Positions 1 through 10,557 are shown, counted from the stretch's first letter. The stretch is DNA of 64,000 bases from Cladocopium goreaui (GCA_947184155.2 CAMXCT020002347.1:571001-635000); one strand, 5' to 3'. The notes: generated by a model not told the origin, from the sequence alone. A program made the numbers and translations.

Positions 1-639
1 CATTTTTTAATCGTTTTTGCTATTTGTCCTCCTTTACCTCTAGAATTGCCCCGGCGAATGGCCACAAGGAACTTTTCTCGAACATGTTTTCTTTTTTTTT
101 TTCCTCTTTGTGTGTTTTGGCCAACTCCGCAGGCAAAACGGGGAAGCGTAGCCAAAACGATAGAAAACTGAAAAAAAGAAACCAATGAAAACAATAAAGA
201 CCAAAAAACAAATATGACAATGAAAAACAAAGGGAAAATATAATTCCCTGATCTGGACTCAGTCTGCGGCTGCAAGATTCTATTGGTTGAGTCATTCTTT
301 GGTTGTTTTTTTTGGTCGTTTTTTTTTCTTTTTCTGATGATGTGGTCGCATTTTGGCATTTTTTTGGTGGCAATGTTGCGACATTTTTTTTTTGTGATTT
401 GGTTGCTTTTTGGTTGTCTTTCTCAAGTTTTGGTATGGTTTTGGTAACATTGAGGATCGGTTTCGTTTCTCTTTTTGCATTGTTTCTTGCTTTGCTTAAG
501 AAGTGTGGCTTGAACTTTGCTGGAACCGGGTTGCAACCAGGCTGGAACCAATACAAAGACAACTTCTGGATTTTCTTCGGGGTGTTTTTCTTTTTTGTGG
601 CAGGCAATTAAAGACGACGATCCCTTGCTGCAACTGTGC
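1..639. other. Homopolymer-rich DNA, no gene seen
   Basis: Long T runs on the plus strand (A runs on the minus strand) dominate. The open frames here translate to Lys/Asn-rich or Phe-rich low-complexity strings with no domain, so I see no supportable gene. Confidence 0.5.
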
Positions 640-1180
640 TGCTGGAGTCCTTGCCTGAACCTTTGAACCTTTGCTGGAACCCTGGCATGAACCTTGCCCT
701 CCAGGTCACGGGGCAAAGTTCCAAGTTGGCACCAGGATCCAAAGGATGCATGTTTCCACGGTTCTAATTAAATTGAAGGGTTGGAAAATTTTTATAAAGT
801 TTTAGGGTTCCAAATTCTAGGGCCTATCGCTCCAGTCTGCTCTGGAACCCTGTGCCCCCGGCACTCGGAACCCTGCGACCTTAGAATCCTGCAACCCTGG
901 AGCTCTAGATCCCTGGAACTCTTGACTCTTTGCATGTCTGGAACCTGCACTGGGAACCCTCAAGCTTTACCTAAAACTTTGAATTTTGGAACTCTCACAA
1001 TACGGATCCCTTGGTCCATGGAATCTTGGAACCAGGAAACTTGGAGCGTTGGAAGTATGAGCCATGGAATTGTGGACCCCCAAGCTTGGCTTCTTGCAAC
1101 CTTAGAGCCTGCCTGGATACCGAGAGCCCTGCGAAAACCTTTGAACTTTTCACCTTGTGAAGCTGTAGAGTTGACGCTTT
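640..1180. repeat. Degenerate GGAACCCTG-type repeat
   Basis: Variants of the words GGAACCCTG, GAACCTTTG and GGAACTCTTG recur every 10 to 25 bases (for example near 841, 868, 915, 939 and 951). Spacing is irregular, so this is an old simple repeat rather than a clean array. Open frames across it are repeat translations. Confidence 0.4.
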
Positions 1181-1364
1181 ACTGTGGATCATACTGCTCA
1201 TACTGTCTTCTTTAAATAAACTGAAGCAGCTCTATAGCGACGGACAGTCACTTAGAACATCATTTGGCAAACGGTTCTTACTGTTTATGCCGAAAAATAT
1301 GTTTGGAATAACCGTGAACCCTCACACTTAGAACATGGAAACCACATCATTTAGAACATCCCAT

Positions 1365-1600
1365 GATGATCTATTAACATAACTATATTTATATGAGCAC
1401 AAAAGTTATCAATTAGCTGTGGAGACCCCCGCACTTAGAACATCCCAAGACATTTCCACACACATATATATATATATACATAGATCTATAATGATCTATT
1501 GACATAACTCTAATATACGAACACAAAGTTACCAATCAGCTGTGGAGACCCCCGCACTTAGAACATCCCAAGACATTACAACATGTATATATATATATAA
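1365..1600. repeat. Satellite copies 1 and 2 (~110 bp unit)
   Basis: Two copies of a unit that reads ATGATCTATTGACATAAC, then AACACAAAGTTATCAATCAG, CTGTGGAGACCCCCGCAC and TTAGAACATCCCAAGACATT, ending in an (AT)n tract. The same unit recurs at about 2,283, 3,711, 3,831 and 3,942. Shorter pieces (TTAGAACATC) lie just upstream at 1,250-1,360. Confidence 0.8.
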
Positions 1601-1751
1601 GGTCCTCCACCCACACAGAATATGGAATTGAATTTTTGGCTTCCCCGGGCATCCCAGGAATTGAACTTGAAAAACGATACTTAGAATATTCTAGAACACA
1701 GTTGACGTCAAAAAACTTATACACTATACTTAGAATACCGTTGGACCATAT

Positions 1752-2015
1752 AAATTCTTTCACTTTTCGAGACGAATTCGTCATTTTTCCATGGAATTTC
1801 TTCACTTTTCCTTATAAATCCTTCACGTTTCCATACAAATTCTTCACTTTCCCAGATTTTTGCCATATATATATATATATATTCTTTCACTTTTTCAGTC
1901 AAATTCATCATTTTCCCATATGTTTTTCCTTTTTAAACATCCATCACATTTTCAATACAAATTCGTCACTTTCCCATATTTTTTTGATAAAAATTCTCTC
2001 ATGTTTCCAGACAAA
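1752..2015. repeat. Degenerate ~25-bp repeat (TTCACTTTTCCATACAAATTC-like)
   Basis: Words of the form TTCACTTT(T/C)CC followed by an A/T-rich spacer and AAATTC recur at least eight times, for example near 1,758, 1,800, 1,822, 1,843 and 1,970. Units are diverged. The stretch from 1,600 to 2,283 holds nothing else I can support. Confidence 0.5.
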
Positions 2016-2282
2016 TAGATAGGTATGTTTTTCACAAGGTGTTTGGTGCCAACATCAAAAACTGGCAGGGTCCCCAAATTGACCGATTTTCTTATTACTT
2101 TGCATACCAAAAAGTACATTTTTCGCCGCTGCATAGAGATGTACAAAGGCTTCGGGAGCAAAGACCAATTGGGAAGAAAAAATCAACATGAAATGGGGGA
2201 ATATTCCAAGTACATTTTCGGCAAATTTGCCTCTGCAATTGAAAAATGCAGATTCTATGCAAGCGGAGAAGCTTATATTTCC

Positions 2283-2383
2283 ATAATGATCTAATGACAT
2301 AACTACATTTATATGAACACAATGTTGTCAATCAGCTGTGGAGACCTCCGCACTTAGAACATCCCAAGACATTACAACATATA
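2283..2383. repeat. Satellite copy 3, cut by the foldback element
   Basis: This is the same ~110-bp unit as at 1,365. Its AT tail ends in AACATATA at 2,376-2,383, which is repeated directly after the foldback element at 3,700-3,707. The foldback therefore inserted into this satellite unit. Confidence 0.8.
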
Positions 2384-2408
2384 TTAGCATGGCGCTCTAA
2401 CACGTTTT
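2384..2408. repeat. Left terminal inverted repeat of foldback element
   Basis: It begins TTAGCATGGC and ends CACGTTTT. It is the reverse complement of 3,675-3,699 at 24 of 25 positions (C/T difference at the tenth base). Confidence 0.9.
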
Positions 2409-2459
2409 TGGGGGGTCTCTTTAGAGGCTTATTGTTACCTTAAAACTGGGATATTGTAA

Positions 2460-3135
2460 CACTCTTAACTTTGGGCAATTGAACCTTAAAATTTGGCAAT
2501 TGTAACCTTAAAATTGGGCAATTGTAACCTTAAAATTTGGGAATTGTAACCTTAAAATTTGGGAATTGTAACCTTAAAATTGGGCAATTGTAACCTTAAA
2601 ATTTGGCAATTGTAACCTTAAATTTGGGCAATTGTAACCTTAAAATTTGGCAATTGTAACCTTAAAATTGGGCAATTGTAACCTTAAAAATTGGCAATTG
2701 TAACCTTAAAATCTGGCAATTGTAACCTTAAAATTTGACAATTGTAACCTTAAAATTTGGCAATTGTAACCTTAAAATTTGGCAATTGTAACCTTAAAAT
2801 TTGGCAATTGTAACCTTAAATTCGGGCAATTGTAACCTAAAAATTTGGCAATTGTAATCTTAAAATTTGGCAATTGTAACCTTAAAAATTGGCAATTGTA
2901 ACCTTAAAATTGGGCAATTGTAACCTTAAAATTTGGCAACTGTAACCTTAAAATTTGGCAATTGTAACCTTAAAATTTGGCAATTGTAACCTTAAACTTT
3001 GGGAATTGTAACCTTAAATTTTGGCAATTGTAACCTTATATTTGGGGAATTGTAACCTTAAATTTGGGCAATTGTAACCTTAAATTTGGGCAATTGTAAC
3101 CCAAAAAATTTGGCGGTTTGTAACCTTGAAATTCA
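2460..3135. repeat. Left-arm tandem array, ~22-bp unit
   Basis: About thirty copies of a 22-base unit, AATTGTAACCTTAAAATTTG plus GC, with point variants (AATTGGGC, AAACTTTGGG). Confidence 0.9.
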
Positions 3136-3364
3136 GCAATTGGAACCTTAACGGGCCAGAGTTAAGGTTACAATTTTGGGAAAAGTTAAGGTTACAATCT
3201 GCTCCGTACCTATGGGAAAACCGAAATTGTAACCTTAAAAATTGTAACCTTAACTCCCGGAGTTAAGGTTACAATTTTTGGCCAAAAATGTTCCCAAAAT
3301 GTCCCCAAAATGGTCCCCCCAAACCCTCTTTTGGAAACTGCCGGTAACCCCTCAAATTGCCTTC

Positions 3365-3660
3365 CACGTCACCAAATTTGCAAAAATTAAGGTTACAATT
3401 TACAAAAAATAAGGTTACAATTTACAAAACTTAAGGTTACAATTTACAAAAAAATAAGGTTACAGTTTACAAAATTTAAGGTTACAATTTGCAAAAATTA
3501 AGGTTGCAATTTGCAAAATTTAAGGTTACAATTTACAAAAGTTAAGGTTACAATTTACAAAAGTTAACGTTACAATTTACAAAATTGAAGGTTACAATTT
3601 ACAAAAGTTAAGGTTACAATTTACAAAGTTAAGGTTACAATTTGCAAGAGTTAAGGTTAC
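3365..3660. repeat. Right-arm tandem array, ~20-bp unit, opposite orientation
   Basis: About fifteen copies of AAGGTTACAATTTACAAAA. The core GGTTACAATT is the reverse complement of the left-arm core AATTGTAACC. Confidence 0.9.
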
Positions 3661-3674
3661 ACTTTAGGCTAAAG

Positions 3675-3699
3675 AAAACGTGTTAGAGCACCATGCTAA
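3675..3699. repeat. Right terminal inverted repeat of foldback element
   Basis: It ends CCATGCTAA and pairs with 2,384-2,408. AACATATA follows immediately (3,700-3,707). Confidence 0.9.
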
Positions 3700-3707
3700 A
3701 ACATATA

Positions 3708-4050
3708 TATTTATAATGATCTATTGACATAACTATATTTAATTGAACACAAAGTTATCAATCAGCTCTGGAGACCCCCGCACTTAGAACATCCCAAGAC
3801 ATTACAACATATATATATATATACATATATTTATAATGATCTATTGACATAACTATATTTAATTGCACACAAAGTTATCAATCAGCTGTGGAGACCCCCG
3901 CACTTAGAACATCCCAAGACATTACACACATATATATATATTTATAATAATCTATTGACATAACTATATTTATATGAACAAAAAGTTGTCAATCAGCTGT
4001 GCAGACCCCCGCACTTAGAACATCCCAAGACATTACCACACACATATATA
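3708..4050. repeat. Satellite copies 4 to 6 (~110 bp unit)
   Basis: Three further tandem copies, separated by (AT)n tracts of variable length. The array stops abruptly at about 4,050, where the 3' end of the minus-strand LINE part begins. Confidence 0.8.
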
Positions 4051-4212
4051 CATTTTTTGTCAAGCGAAATGCAATCCAAGCAGCGGCTGTATGAACTACA
4101 CGTCAGCAGTGTTCGAGTGAACTATCAGATTCCCCGGAAAAGCAATTTGATCCCATTCGTCGCGGTCCATTACTATTGGGGAGAGCGTGTTCCAGATCGC
4201 CGTAGTATCATA

Positions 4213-7200
4213 CTAGTCTGCAAGGGAAGGTCCAAAATATATGTGAACCATGGACTGAGTGCCTGTGGCATACATTGGATGGGAAATTTCTTGGGTGGTG
4301 GGATGCTGATTTCTTCTAAGTTGTTCAGAACGGTGAAAAGCTTCTGAGAGAGCAATTTCAGGCCAATGCGCCCGAGGTCTACCAAGACGAAATGGAGAAG
4401 AGAGGCGGCGGAGGGCGTGGGAGGTATGGAAGATTATCCTATGCTCTAAGGCTTCAAAATGCCGAAGAATATGACCGAGGTAACGCAATCGCTGGACAGA
4501 AATACGCTGACTGGGTATCAGGAGACGGGGGGCATGACGGTAGGCAAGGGACAGCAAGTATTCATTGGAACAGTCCTCCTGAGAGGGGTGAAGGACCCGA
4601 TGGTAATAAGAGCTTTTAACTTGAAAGATTTGTCGCAGAACTTTATAGTGAAGAGAATTGAACCTTGTGATCTGCGCAGGGGTGAAAACTTGAGATTCAC
4701 AGCCATAAAGTAAAATGGCAAGCACAATTTGCGCATACACCTGCAATTTACGGCGCGAAGGGAGGGACGGATTAGTGAAGACGGGAAAGAGGCAGCGAAA
4801 CGCGCCCATCGCTTGAGAGTAGCGATAATTGCAGTCCGGTGCAGAAGATGCATTTGCAGCTACGTAGGCCCCAAGATATTTGGCTGAGTGCAGGGGTGGG
4901 ATTTGAACACCGAGATCATCTGTTCCCATGCAATGTAGGCAGGAGCAAGGGGAAAGTGGGGTGACATGAGGTGAGAGATGAATGGAGAGATTGGAATGGA
5001 GGCGCAGAAGTTGGCATTTATCGGGGTTGAGAAGCAAGCCGCGCTTGCTAGCTTCATGCTGGAGACTGTGAAGGAGGCGGTGTAATGTAAGCTGGGTGCG
5101 GGAAACTAGAACTGTGTCGTCAGCATACTCAACATCAGTCATGGGAGAACGAGAAGAGAAGGTCCACGGGGTGAAGTGGAACCGGGTTTCGAAGGAGAAT
5201 TGGACATCATGCATTAAAACCGTCAGGACTATGATAAACAGATATGGGCTGAGAGGGCATCCCTGGCGGATCCCACGTGAAAGGGAGTACGTGGCGGAGA
5301 CATAAGAAGAGGAGGAGACAAAAAATTTGCTGTCAACATAGAGTGCTGCTATAGCATGCACAAAAGGGAGAGGCACGCCAATACGGACAAGGGAAGCAGC
5401 CAAGTGCTCGTGGCTAACACTGTCAAAAGCCTGAGACCAGTCCAGGAAGAGAATATACAAGGATGTGGTATGACGCTCAAACAGTTCGACCATTCGACGG
5501 ATCAGGAAGAGAGGGGCACTTGTGGATCGGCGAGCTCGAAAGCCATATTGGAAGTCGCTGATGCGGTGATCGAAGTGGAGAGCCAGCCTGCTTTGGAGCA
5601 AAGCAGCATAAACTTTGTAAATAGAGTTCGCCAAGCTTATTGGCCGATATGAAGAGGGCAAACGGCTGTTCTTTGACCCGCCTTTGAAGATCATAACCAC
5701 CCTTGCCAATTTCCAATGGTCTGGAGCTGAAGCAGACAGGAAGCAGGAATTGAAATACTCGAGCAGAAGGCGGCGCATTGCAAACGGGAGAAGCTTGTAC
5801 AAGTCAGCACCAACGCGGTCAGGGCCAGGCGCCTTGCGCGATTTTAACCGTCGGAGTGCTATGTGTAAGTCGGTCATTGTGAAGGTTGTGAAAGCTTCAA
5901 AGACGCAAGGGTAAATGGGAGTCTGGGAGGGAGGGGGACATAAGGCAGGTTTCCATACTTCATCTCGGAGATGTTGGGCCAATACTTCGGCCTTTTCTGT
6001 GGCGGTAGATGGGCGCCCTGAGGGCCAAGACACTGATTGAGTTTGCGGCTGGTACTTGGATCGGACCCGTTTGATTGTTTTCCATCGGTCAGCTGGCGAG
6101 GCCCTGTGGTCAACTTCCAGCTGGCGTAGAGTCCAGCGTTTGCGGTCTCGCCGTGCATGTGAGCGAATACGCCGGCGCAAGGTCTCCAGATCAGAGGATG
6201 ATAAATCTAAAGAGTTGAGTGCTGCAATCTCCTCATGAGTGGCAGGAGAAAGGTAAGGTTTGCGGACGACAGCCGGTTTTCTTGAGAATGCAGCAGCGGC
6301 TGCTCGCGATAGGGATGAGACCAAGTGTTCTGTTTGCTGATCCAAAGTGAGGGAAGTAAACCAAGTCAGGAGGGGATTTGGTAAGGAAGGAGGGGAAGTT
6401 GGAGGGAAGGATGAGTAGCGGCCCAAGAACGAGGAGGAATGGACCCCGCGCGCGGCTAAAGAATCTGCGCGGTCATTGCCTTCCTGGCCAGAATGGCCTT
6501 TGACTTTAACAATTGCGATGGGGATCCTGGTGGCCACTTCAGAGAGCCGTTCCAAAAGGAGGTGCACCAGGTCGTGGTTGGAGGAGGGGAGGGCAAGACC
6601 TAGGAGGAGATCCCTAGCATATGTGGAATCGGTATAAATTGAAACTTTGTCATCACCGAGCTCAGCATTCAGGAAGGCGCAAGCAATATCCAACACCAGT
6701 GCAACCCATTCTGGGTGCCTCGCCAACATGGAGATCAGGAGGCGCACAATTTCCTGTGATGGGTTTGCAGAAGAGTTCTCAAGCATGTGAGCCTGTGTAT
6801 CTGCTTGGTAATTTCCACAAGCCACCAACCTCACCTTGGCCTTCCATGAGCTGTGAGCTACTGCAGAAGCGATTGATGCCGAAGCTTCACTTGGAGCAGG
6901 GTCCATCATCGGCTTCCGGGTAAGCACCAACTTGCTTGGAACAGGAATTGGCAGTTCTGACGTGGACGTCAAGCCAAAGAAGTCCTTTGCTTCTTCACGT
7001 GTGACTTCGCGAAGAACTTGTTTTTCCATCATGTTGTCCAGCTCTGCCTGAAGTCCATTGATCCACTTGGCTCTCTCCTCCTCAGAGGTGTCATCGCTCC
7101 ACAAAACTGATTGGGGAACTGCTTCAGCTGAGGTGACAATATCTCGGCTTTGTGCCTCTGTCTGATTCATATCTTCTTCCAAATCAAAGGAGAGAACATG

Positions 7201-10200
7201 GTAACGGATCCTCTCATCTTGGTTGGACATGTGACTTGAACTGTCGTTGGCCTTGACAGCCTTGCAGGCGAACTTTGGCTCGCCATGGTCTAAAGACAGG
7301 AGGTAGCCATGACCAAATTTGCAGAAATCACTCCAGGATGGCTCAGTGTTGCCCATCTGTTTCTTGACCAGTTCAAGAACGTCCCCAGCGCTAAGGTCTG
7401 GACCAGCTGTTCTTTCTTCAAAAGTCAGCTGTGGCTGCCCATCTGCTGGTTCATCCCAGCAGAGCTCTCCTGTGTTTGACACCCACACCCTTTGGTCATC
7501 CTTGCTTTCAAGCCGCCATGTTTTTGCAGCGGTAGGCGCAACCAAGGGCATGCGGGTCTTGACAATCTGACCACGTTCGCCTGACGGGCGCTTCATCAGG
7601 ACAAGGGCGCCATTGGGGATAGTTTCATCTTCGCAAAGGAAAACTGCTTCGTCCAATCTGCTGGTGAAATTGTCAGCAGCTACTTTCCTCACCAAAACTT
7701 TCTGGCCCACTTTGGGCAGAGCAGCTGGAATGGGCAATCCGAGGGCTCGCTGTCGAGCTATGAACACTCCATGTCTTGCAGCAAAAGGCCAAAAAACCAA
7801 AGGCAAACTTCCATGCAACAGACAGCGTGTGGCGTCATCTTTGACTTTCTGCACCATCCGTTCTGCAACGCCATTTGCTTCAGGCGAGTGCGATGCAGTG
7901 GTCGTCTTCCAGAGACCTAATGCATGAATCTGTTCTACCATTCTGTTGGCAGTGAACTCTCCCCCGCAATCTGAATGTACTCGGAAGTACACTGCTATGC
8001 CTCCAGTCATGGACGATATTTGAGCCATGATGGAAAGCAATGCTTGGAGTACAGTGGCAGACTCCTTGTTCGGCAAAGTTCGAAGAAAGGGTAGCACGGT
8101 GCCATTGGAAAGCCTCAGGGCTGTGACAAGCATGTAACGGTGACCATCCACACTGACAGGGTGTGGACCTGACAAGTCCATTGACAGCACTCCGTTAGAA
8201 ATGCTTTCGGCTGCCAGTCTGCGGTGGGGTCTTCTGTACCCTTTTGACTTCAGACAAGTTTCACACTGCTTGTCGTACAGCCCTTGCTCACAACGAGCCC
8301 TGAGCTGCTTCAAGGCTTCTTGTTCTGGTGTTGGAACATCATCGGGCAACGTCCCATCTTCCAGATCTGTCCCGTCATCCAAGTCAATGGCAGCAGGTGA
8401 AACTGCAGCCTTGCAGGTACTGCACTGACTGGAAGACGCACCCTCTTCTTGGATGCCTGTTTCGGGGACAGGGAAGCCAAGTGCCAGCAACTTCTTTCCA
8501 AAGGCATGCATCTCTTCCAAGTCAGATCTCTCTTTGGAAGAAATGGAAAAACCATCTGAGCTGCACACCGCAGGTCCCCGACCGGGAGAAGCAGTAGGAC
8601 TAGGAGCCCTCTGCTCTGACGTAGAGGAGCTCGGCAAAGGACCTGGGTGCTCAGCGCGTGGCTCATGCAGATTAGCTGCTTGGCATGAAGTAGGCTTCCC
8701 TTTCCAAAGCTTAGCCAGCCTCCTCCTTAAGGGCTGGAAATCTGTCCAGCTGAGGTAAGGCAAACGGTTCTTGACCAAAACATCGACTTCGCGGATCTGT
8801 CCGTTCTCTTGGGGGACTTGCAGGACTGGGCTTCCACTTTTGCCATCCCAACAAAACTTGCAATGAAGGCCCACTGTGAGCCGCTCCAGAGGCACAATCC
8901 ATTCTGCACATGTTTGTCCAGAAGCTGGTAAGACCAGCTCACCTTCCCTGGTTCTGTGAGCCGATACCGCTTGGCCATTTGCAAGTGCGACCTGTGTGCT
9001 GGACATGTTCTTCATCTGTCTTTGGAGCTCAGGGCGATATGGTCTGATCACTTCATTTGCGCCAGAGTCAATGAAGACCAGCGGCTTCTCCTCATCAGAA
9101 ACCTTGCACGCTGAACTCTGAGTGGTCGCTGCCATCACCAAGGACCGAACCGAAGAAGCACGAGATTGGCTATCACCACCGTTCTCGGCTGCAGCGGCCT
9201 TTGGATTGGACTCAGCAGCCTGCTTTGGCTTGGTCTCGCTGCTCCTTTTGGGAAAAGCCTTTGGAGCCAACTTTGGCTTTGGGGCTGCTTTTGGTGTCAC
9301 ATGGGGGTACTTGCATGCATCCCCGTGCCTGCAGCTGCCAAGCACAAAGAATCTGCAAGGAGACAAATGAGAGAATGCACACTGGTCGCCCTTCTTGCAG
9401 TTTCCACGTGCAAAAAACTGACAGAAACTGGGCGCTGCTGGCTTTGCTGCAGCTTTGGCCTCTGCTCGGAACACTGTTTCCAAGGTTCCTTGCCTGTTGA
9501 ACTTTGTACGCTCATCTGCCTGGAGGATTCGAACTTCTTCTTCTACTTGTGCCAACATACTCTGAACTGCCGCATCTTGCGGCCTGCGGATCTCTGGTGC
9601 CATGCGGAGAGCCTGCAACTTGAATCTCAAAACCTCAGACTTTCTTTCAAGCTTCTGGAGAATGCCATCCATGGCTGACAACTTCTCATGCGGTGAAAGG
9701 GGCGGCAAGCCAAGAGTGGAAAGGCGCGACACCGCCAGTTGCCACCGCCGCAACACTTTGAAGGCCTCATCAAAGGTCTGGGAAGTGGGCGGCGAACGAA
9801 CCCACTGCTGCAAAGACTTCACTTCCTCCTTGCCGCCAGGGTTCAACACTTCCAACAAAGAGACTAGCAGCTTCTGGCTGGTCACCTTGGCCCGGGTTGA
9901 GTATTCAAAAACGGGACGTTTCACTTCTTCTGGCAATGTCCTCATCAGGACAATGCAAAACCGGCTCTCAAAGTCAGAGGAGAGATGCCCAGTGCATGTG
10001 GATGCAGACCACATGCCTTCATCCAGGTACTCATACGTTGAAAGCCTTCCCATCTGCCTTTGCTCATATACATTTTCTGCCTGCTGAAATTTCTCTTGCA
10101 AGAAAAGAGCCCACCTCTGACCAACTGCATGTGCAATTGCCAGAAACTCAGCTTTCCACACGCTAAGTTGGAGTGCTCTTTCCCAGGATTCCCCAGGAGC

Positions 10201-10557
10201 AATCTCAAGCTTGGGCACGTCTTTCAGCGGTTTCCACACGCCATCCCTTTTGTAGTCTACGCCATCGTCGACAGTTTGTTGGATCAAGGGCGCTGAAGAC
10301 CGCGCAGGCTCTGTCTGCTTGCGCTGCTGAGACGTGGCCAAGCCAGGCGGCTTAAAGCCAGCAGGATCTTCACACTCCCACCATGCTTTGTCATCATCGT
10401 CATCATTTTGCCACTGTTCATCTTTTGAAGGTGTCAAAAGAAAGTGCTCTGGCTGAGCAGGTTTTGTAGTAGGCGACAAGTAGCTTGTTTCCACTTGCCC
10501 CTGCTGAGAGTTTGCAGTCTGCAGAATGCGATGATCCAGGTAGTTCATTCTGGCCAT
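4213..10557 (-). CDS. Copia Gag-Pol fused in frame to LINE RNase H/RT (2,114 aa)
   Basis: Order of parts: Gag region; two CCCH fingers at residues 379-419 (C-x7-C-x5-C-x3-H twice); aspartic protease core DSGAN at 497-501; a Cys pair (CETC) before integrase; integrase with D794, D863 and E899 (35 residues between the last two); start of copia RT with D1290 in LDIACAFLN. At about residue 1304 the frame passes without a stop into a LINE: the C-terminal half of an RNase H (D1310 in TDST, GHSG, D1365 in NDRADSLA), then a non-LTR RT with motif A FLDWSQAFDS (1704 on) and YADD at 1811-1814. RNase H residues equivalent to the first Asp and Glu are missing, so the LINE was truncated within that domain. 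Copia RT is cut before its YVDD box. The start shown is the first Met, but the true Gag start is upstream in the other frame (see 10,418-11,248). Confidence 0.8.
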   Translation of the reverse strand: MARMNYLDHRILQTANSQQGQVETSYLSPTTKPAQPEHFLLTPSKDEQWQNDDDDDKAWWECEDPAGFKPPGLATSQQRKQTEPARSSAPLIQQTVDDGVDYKRDGVWKPLKDVPKLEIAPGESWERALQLSVWKAEFLAIAHAVGQRWALFLQEKFQQAENVYEQRQMGRLSTYEYLDEGMWSASTCTGHLSSDFESRFCIVLMRTLPEEVKRPVFEYSTRAKVTSQKLLVSLLEVLNPGGKEEVKSLQQWVRSPPTSQTFDEAFKVLRRWQLAVSRLSTLGLPPLSPHEKLSAMDGILQKLERKSEVLRFKLQALRMAPEIRRPQDAAVQSMLAQVEEEVRILQADERTKFNRQGTLETVFRAEAKAAAKPAAPSFCQFFARGNCKKGDQCAFSHLSPCRFFVLGSCRHGDACKYPHVTPKAAPKPKLAPKAFPKRSSETKPKQAAESNPKAAAAENGGDSQSRASSVRSLVMAATTQSSACKVSDEEKPLVFIDSGANEVIRPYRPELQRQMKNMSSTQVALANGQAVSAHRTREGELVLPASGQTCAEWIVPLERLTVGLHCKFCWDGKSGSPVLQVPQENGQIREVDVLVKNRLPYLSWTDFQPLRRRLAKLWKGKPTSCQAANLHEPRAEHPGPLPSSSTSEQRAPSPTASPGRGPAVCSSDGFSISSKERSDLEEMHAFGKKLLALGFPVPETGIQEEGASSSQCSTCKAAVSPAAIDLDDGTDLEDGTLPDDVPTPEQEALKQLRARCEQGLYDKQCETCLKSKGYRRPHRRLAAESISNGVLSMDLSGPHPVSVDGHRYMLVTALRLSNGTVLPFLRTLPNKESATVLQALLSIMAQISSMTGGIAVYFRVHSDCGGEFTANRMVEQIHALGLWKTTTASHSPEANGVAERMVQKVKDDATRCLLHGSLPLVFWPFAARHGVFIARQRALGLPIPAALPKVGQKVLVRKVAADNFTSRLDEAVFLCEDETIPNGALVLMKRPSGERGQIVKTRMPLVAPTAAKTWRLESKDDQRVWVSNTGELCWDEPADGQPQLTFEERTAGPDLSAGDVLELVKKQMGNTEPSWSDFCKFGHGYLLSLDHGEPKFACKAVKANDSSSHMSNQDERIRYHVLSFDLEEDMNQTEAQSRDIVTSAEAVPQSVLWSDDTSEEERAKWINGLQAELDNMMEKQVLREVTREEAKDFFGLTSTSELPIPVPSKLVLTRKPMMDPAPSEASASIASAVAHSSWKAKVRLVACGNYQADTQAHMLENSSANPSQEIVRLLISMLARHPEWVALVLDIACAFLNAELGDDKVSIYTDSTYARDLLLGLALPSSNHDLVHLLLERLSEVATRIPIAIVKVKGHSGQEGNDRADSLAARGVHSSSFLGRYSSFPPTSPPSLPNPLLTWFTSLTLDQQTEHLVSSLSRAAAAAFSRKPAVVRKPYLSPATHEEIAALNSLDLSSSDLETLRRRIRSHARRDRKRWTLRQLEVDHRASPADRWKTIKRVRSKYQPQTQSVSWPSGRPSTATEKAEVLAQHLRDEVWKPALCPPPSQTPIYPCVFEAFTTFTMTDLHIALRRLKSRKAPGPDRVGADLYKLLPFAMRRLLLEYFNSCFLSASAPDHWKLARVVMIFKGGSKNSRLPSSYRPISLANSIYKVYAALLQSRLALHFDHRISDFQYGFRARRSTSAPLFLIRRMVELFERHTTSLYILFLDWSQAFDSVSHEHLAASLVRIGVPLPFVHAIAALYVDSKFFVSSSSYVSATYSLSRGIRQGCPLSPYLFIIVLTVLMHDVQFSFETRFHFTPWTFSSRSPMTDVEYADDTVLVSRTQLTLHRLLHSLQHEASKRGLLLNPDKCQLLRLHSNLSIHLSPHVTPLSPCSCLHCMGTDDLGVQIPPLHSAKYLGAYVAANASSAPDCNYRYSQAMGAFRCLFPVFTNPSLPSRRKLQVYAQIVLAILLYGCESQVFTPAQITRFNSLHYKVLRQIFQVKSSYYHRVLHPSQEDCSNEYLLSLAYRHAPRLLIPSQRISVQRLRYLGHILRHFEALEHRIIFHTSHALRRLSSPFRLGRPRAHWPEIALSEAFHRSEQLRRNQHPTTQEISHPMYATGTQSMVHIYFGPSLAD

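Larger units (their letters stand above)
2384..3699. mobile_element. Foldback / MITE-type DNA element with 8-bp TSD
   Basis: The element is 1,316 bp and non-coding. Its ends are 25-bp inverted repeats (2,384-2,408 and 3,675-3,699) beginning TTAGCATGG and containing CTCTAACACGTTTT, with one mismatch. The 8-bp direct repeat AACATATA flanks it on both sides, the length typical of hAT-like transposition. Inside, a left array of GTAACCTTAA units faces a right array of TTAAGGTTAC units, so a transcript or single strand could form a very long hairpin. The centre (about 3,140-3,300) mixes both orientations. No transposase is present, so mobilisation in trans is inferred. Confidence 0.85.

Noticed and set aside
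20..716. Overlapping open frames up to 195 codons on both strands
   Set aside because: They translate homopolymer-rich DNA into Lys/Asn or Phe/Val strings, with no domain and no conserved start context.
2460..3660. Tandem repeats as a CRISPR array
   Set aside because: Units are contiguous without unique spacers, lie in a foldback element, and the genome is eukaryotic.
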